DNA from: Candidatus Limisoma faecipullorum
GTDB lineage: Bacteria > Bacteroidota > Bacteroidia > Bacteroidales > Muribaculaceae
DNA: 54,829 nucleotides
Assembly (NCBI GenBank): GCA_017694955.1
Contig: JADIMC010000033.1
Location: forward strand, 1-54,829
Reading direction: 5' to 3'
In this document: one piece after another, positions 51,595-54,829 of the stretch
Numbering within the stretch: the stretch's first letter is position 1
How the letters are laid out: the number at the start of each line of letters is the position of its first letter
The notes under the pieces: model-generated
Databases searched by the model: none
Told to the model about the DNA's origin: nothing
What the model saw: only the letters and a program-made list of their open reading frames with translations
Made by a program: the position numbers and the translations under genes

Positions 51595-52914
51595 ATGATT
51601 GACAACTCAATATTCGGAAATCTTACTGCCGAGTACCATACGCTCGGATGCAAATTGAATTTTGCAGAGACTTCGACCATCGGGAAGATGCTGTCGGAAA
51701 AAGGTGTGCGTACTGCCGGGAAAGGCGAGATTCCCGACATTTGCGTAATCAACACCTGCACCGTCACCGAGCTTGCCAACAAGAAATGCCGTCAGGAAAT
51801 ACGCCGCATAGCGTCGAAATATCCTGATGCGGTGATTGCCGTGACCGGCTGCTACGCCCAGTTGAAAAGCGATGAGGTGGCTGCTATCGACGGCGTTGAC
51901 ATTGTGGCAGGAAACGACCAGAAAGGCGAGATAGCCGATTTCATAGAGCATTGGTTGGCGGAAAAACGCCAGATGGTGGAAATCACCCCTCTGAAGGACA
52001 TACGGAAATTCATACCATCCTGCTCTAAAGGCGACCGCACGAGATATTTCCTGAAAGTGCAGGACGGTTGCGACTATTATTGCAGCTATTGCACCATCCC
52101 GCGTGCCCGCGGGCGAAGCCGTAGCGGCAGGATAGATGACCTGATAAGCCAAGCGCGGCAGGTGGCGGCCGACGGCGGAAAGGAAATAGTGATTACCGGC
52201 GTCAACATAGGTGATTTCGGTAAAGGCACGGACGAAACTTTCTTCGACCTCGTAAAGGCGTTGGACGGCGTGGAGGGAATCGAGCGTTACCGCATATCGT
52301 CGATAGAGCCGGATTTGCTCACCGACGGGATAATCGCTTTCACGGCGCAGTCGAAACGATTCATGCCGCATTTCCACATACCTCTCCAATCGGGCAGCGA
52401 CGCGATGCTGAAACTGATGCGTCGCCATTACGACACCGCACTGTTTGCCCATAAGATAGACGAGATACACCGCCTGATGCCCGACGCTTTCATCGGTGTT
52501 GACCTTATCACCGGAATGCGCGGCGAGACGGATGAATTGTTCGAGGAGTCGAAAGCGTTCATCGAGTCGCTCGGCATAAGCCGTCTGCACGTTTTCACTT
52601 ATTCCGAGCGTCCGGACACTATGGCCTTGAGGATTCCGTACATAGTTGACCAGCACACGAAGCATCTGCGCACCCGCCGGATGATGGATGTCTCCGACCG
52701 GAAATGGAAGGAATTTGCCGGGAGGTTTGTTGGGACGGTGCGCCCCGTGCTTTTCGAGCATACTTTTGACCGTCAAGGTATGATGAAAGGATTCACCGAC
52801 AACTACCTGCGTGTGGAAGTCCCTGCCGATAAGTCGTTGGTCAACAAGGTTGTTGGCGTCCGACTCACGGGCTTTGCCGATGAAGAAGAGTTGATGAAAG
52901 GAGAGTTGGTATGA
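51595..52914 (+). CDS. mtaB: tRNA t6A37 methylthiotransferase MtaB
   Basis: Radical-SAM enzyme that adds a methylthio group to t6A at position 37 of ANN-reading tRNAs. The product is 439 aa. The N-terminal MTTase domain holds cluster cysteines in HTLGCKLNFAE, NTCTVTE and VTGCYAQ. The radical-SAM motif is CDYYCSYCTIPRARG, and a C-terminal TRAM-like domain begins near FVGTVRPVLFE. The KLNFAE and IPRARG variants mark the MtaB rather than the MiaB branch. The stop overlaps the next start (ATGA). Confidence 0.95.
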   Translation: MIDNSIFGNLTAEYHTLGCKLNFAETSTIGKMLSEKGVRTAGKGEIPDICVINTCTVTELANKKCRQEIRRIASKYPDAVIAVTGCYAQLKSDEVAAIDGVDIVAGNDQKGEIADFIEHWLAEKRQMVEITPLKDIRKFIPSCSKGDRTRYFLKVQDGCDYYCSYCTIPRARGRSRSGRIDDLISQARQVAADGGKEIVITGVNIGDFGKGTDETFFDLVKALDGVEGIERYRISSIEPDLLTDGIIAFTAQSKRFMPHFHIPLQSGSDAMLKLMRRHYDTALFAHKIDEIHRLMPDAFIGVDLITGMRGETDELFEESKAFIESLGISRLHVFTYSERPDTMALRIPYIVDQHTKHLRTRRMMDVSDRKWKEFAGRFVGTVRPVLFEHTFDRQGMMKGFTDNYLRVEVPADKSLVNKVVGVRLTGFADEEELMKGELV

Positions 52915-53804
52915 ACAGGCGTGTCAGAAACATTATGTATTCTCCGCTATGGCTCGGGCTGCACCTGCTTGCCCTGCTGCCGTTCAGGGTGTTGTACATA
53001 ATATCCGACCTGCTCTGTTTCGTTACTGCTGACATCGTAAGATACCGCCGCCGTCTGGTGGAGACCAACATACGCTCCTCTTTCCCTGAAAAATCGGAGA
53101 AAGAGATAAGCAAGATAATAAAAGGTTTCTACCGCCATTTTACCGACACATTCGTGGAGACTATAAAGCTGCTCCACGTGAGCGACAGCGAGATGCGCCG
53201 CCGCATAGTGTTCGAGAACGTGGAGAAAGTCGATGAATACACCAAAGCCGGCAAGTCGATAGGCATCTATGCCGCGCATTATTGCAACTGGGAATGGCTC
53301 TCGTCGATAACTCTATGGGCTGATAATCAAGAAAACATACACTACTCGCAAGTATATCGCCCGCTGCGCAACAAATGGTTCGACTCGTTCTATTTCAATC
53401 TGCGCAAGCGTTTCCACTCCGATTCGCTGCCTAAGAACGGCGTTTTGCGGGCTTTGATAGGCTACCGCCGTGGCGGATGCTTCGTCACCGGATTCATTTC
53501 CGACCAGAAGCCGAGCCACAACGACGGGCTGCACCACATACAGTTCCTCGGACAGGAAACCCCGTTCATCACGGGCACGGAATTGCTGTTGCGCAAGCTC
53601 GACGCTGCGGTGATGTATTTCGACGTGCAGAAGATAAAGCGCGGCTACTACAAGGTGGTGATGACCGACATTGCCCCCTCGGCGGCCGCCTGCAAGGAAT
53701 TTGAGATAACCGACAGGTTCGCCGCATTGCTCGAACGCGCTATACGGCGGCAGCCGGAATACTGGCTGTGGTCGCACAACCGCTGGCGGCGTAAATTAAA
53801 ATGA
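52911..53804 (+). CDS. Lysophospholipid/lipid A acyltransferase (LpxL/HtrB family)
   Basis: Membrane-associated acyltransferase of 297 aa. An N-terminal hydrophobic segment (LGLHLLALLPFRVLYIISDL) is followed by an IRSSFPEKSEKEI stretch typical of the family, and the catalytic H-x4-E motif lies in AAHYCNWEW. QKPSHNDGLHHIQFLGQETP is a further landmark. Expected to add a late acyl chain to lipid A. Both ends overlap the neighbouring genes by ATGA, so the three genes are translationally coupled. Confidence 0.9.
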   Translation: MNRRVRNIMYSPLWLGLHLLALLPFRVLYIISDLLCFVTADIVRYRRRLVETNIRSSFPEKSEKEISKIIKGFYRHFTDTFVETIKLLHVSDSEMRRRIVFENVEKVDEYTKAGKSIGIYAAHYCNWEWLSSITLWADNQENIHYSQVYRPLRNKWFDSFYFNLRKRFHSDSLPKNGVLRALIGYRRGGCFVTGFISDQKPSHNDGLHHIQFLGQETPFITGTELLLRKLDAAVMYFDVQKIKRGYYKVVMTDIAPSAAACKEFEITDRFAALLERAIRRQPEYWLWSHNRWRRKLK

Positions 53805-54820
53805 ATATGGAAAATAAGAAACCGGTAGGCATAATAATACTCAACTGGAACGGCGCGGATTTGCTGCGCCGCTACCTTCCCTCGGTCGTGGAATGCAATT
53901 CCGGCGACATTGCCGATGTCGTTGTTGTGGACAACGGAAGTACCGACAGCTCGCGCCAAGTGCTCGAAACGGAATTTCCGAAAGTCAGGACATTGTATTT
54001 CTCTGAAAACTACGGCTATGCCGAGGGCTACAACCGCGCAATCAAGGAGTTAGGCTACGAATACTCGCTGCTTCTCAATTCGGATGTGGAGGTAACGCCG
54101 GAATGGCTCCGGCCGCTTTACGAGTATATGCAAGCCCATAGCGATGTGGCGGCATGCCAGCCCAAACTGCTGTCGGAGACCGACCGCGGCAAGTTCGAAT
54201 ATGCCGGGGCTTCCGGAGGATTCATCGACAAGCACGGCTACCCCTATTGCCGCGGGCGCATTTTCGACACCGTGGAGGAAGACCGCGGACAATACGACGA
54301 CATTATAGAAATATTCTGGGCGACAGGGGCGGCTTTGATGGTGCGCACCGACGTGTATCTTGCAGTCGGCGGGCTCGACAAGGACTTTTTTGCCCACATG
54401 GAGGAAATCGACCTTTGCTGGCGCATCCATCAGAAAGGCTATTCCATAAAGGTAGTGCCGCAGAGCAGCGTGTATCACCTTGGAGGAGGAAGCCTTCCGG
54501 CATCCAATCCGCGGAAAACCTATCTCAACTTCCGCAACAACCTGTTCCTTTTGTATAAGAATCTGCCGGTTAAGCAAGGTCGGCGCATGCTCTTCGTCCG
54601 CCGTCTCTACGACACGTTGGCATTCCTGATGTTCGTGGCCAAGTTCGACTTCGCCAATGCCCGCGCCGTGATACGCGCGCACAACGATTTCCGCCGCCAG
54701 CGCCACCGCTACGACGGCATCCAGCCCGTCCGTTCCGTCACCATCGACTATCCCTGCTTCCGCAAGAACATAATCCTGCGCTACTACCTGCTCCGCCGCA
54801 CCCGCTACTCCTCCCTGTAG
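53801..54820 (+). CDS. GT2-family glycosyltransferase
   Basis: GT-A fold sugar transferase of 339 aa. The N-terminal VGIIILNWNGADLLRRYLP and VVVVDNGSTDSS are nucleotide-sugar motifs, LLLNSDVEV contains the metal-binding DxD-like Asp, and HMEEIDLCWR supplies the catalytic acidic cluster. The sequence resembles the rhamnosyltransferase-like branch. It is the third gene of the coupled mtaB operon, next to a lipid A acyltransferase, suggesting work on LPS or another surface glycan. The gene is complete; nine bases remain in the window. Confidence 0.92.
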   Translation: MNMENKKPVGIIILNWNGADLLRRYLPSVVECNSGDIADVVVVDNGSTDSSRQVLETEFPKVRTLYFSENYGYAEGYNRAIKELGYEYSLLLNSDVEVTPEWLRPLYEYMQAHSDVAACQPKLLSETDRGKFEYAGASGGFIDKHGYPYCRGRIFDTVEEDRGQYDDIIEIFWATGAALMVRTDVYLAVGGLDKDFFAHMEEIDLCWRIHQKGYSIKVVPQSSVYHLGGGSLPASNPRKTYLNFRNNLFLLYKNLPVKQGRRMLFVRRLYDTLAFLMFVAKFDFANARAVIRAHNDFRRQRHRYDGIQPVRSVTIDYPCFRKNIILRYYLLRRTRYSSL

Positions 54821-54829
54821 TGTGGCTGT

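Noticed and set aside
51607-52776. Long minus-strand open frame opposite mtaB
   Set aside because: mtaB has complete cluster and radical-SAM motifs and a promoter. The opposite frame has no start signal or recognisable domain.

Overview
The window looks like a chromosomal segment of a gut member of the order Bacteroidales, most plausibly Muribaculaceae (family-level placement is inference). The evidence is a SusC/SusD pair, a fused SecDF, the long form of IspG, a LptD-like OstA protein, DUF1573, DUF4252 and DUF4153 proteins, an ECF sigma/anti-sigma locus, the Bacteroidetes promoter pattern TTTG-N19/20-TAnnTTTG in front of several genes, and one leftover C-terminal tail that resembles type IX secretion sorting tails. 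There is no phage, plasmid, transposase, CRISPR or biosynthetic cluster; most of the window is housekeeping and cell-envelope genes.

Layout. Bases 1-466 hold the 3' end of a class II fructose-bisphosphate aldolase. Bases 630-2928 hold an envelope protein, a lipoprotein phosphoesterase and a small HELAH metallopeptidase. From 2932 to 19586 nearly everything is on the minus strand: rpoN, a PAP2-like membrane protein, purE, ispG and mntP; a secreted M28 glutaminyl cyclase-like lipoprotein; a glycosyltransferase with a flippase; meaB; two DUF1573 proteins; tRNA-Ala; an S41 protease; and secDF. Two tandem tRNA-Asn genes lie on the plus strand before secDF. Bases 19801-23485 hold a MATE exporter, an orphan Vsr endonuclease and a DUF4153 membrane protein. 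The MATE and DUF4153 genes share a repeated promoter module.

Bases 23486-32312 form the accessory part. A histidine kinase gene and a divergent SusC/SusD pair sit between two arrays of palindromic intergenic repeats. Four copies of a composite unit of about 140-190 bases were found, plus a structure of about 383 bases with long mirrored ends, and the orphan tail of a lost secreted protein.

Bases 32313-37183 encode an envelope-spanning exporter (TolC, HlyD, two ABC-2 permeases) with no ATPase gene nearby. Next come a nucleobase permease, serine dehydratase, a double GNAT acetyltransferase and LptD (all minus). A plus-strand operon follows: copper ATPase, HMA protein, riboflavin synthase and nitroreductase. 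Then come a minus-strand locus of ECF sigma factor, probable anti-sigma factor, DUF4252 protein and outer-membrane receptor, and a translationally coupled plus-strand operon of mtaB, an acyltransferase and a GT2 glycosyltransferase.

No complete new system stands out. The most unusual material is non-coding: the composite palindromic repeats flanking the kinase-SusCD block and the repeated promoter module with a built-in inverted repeat.
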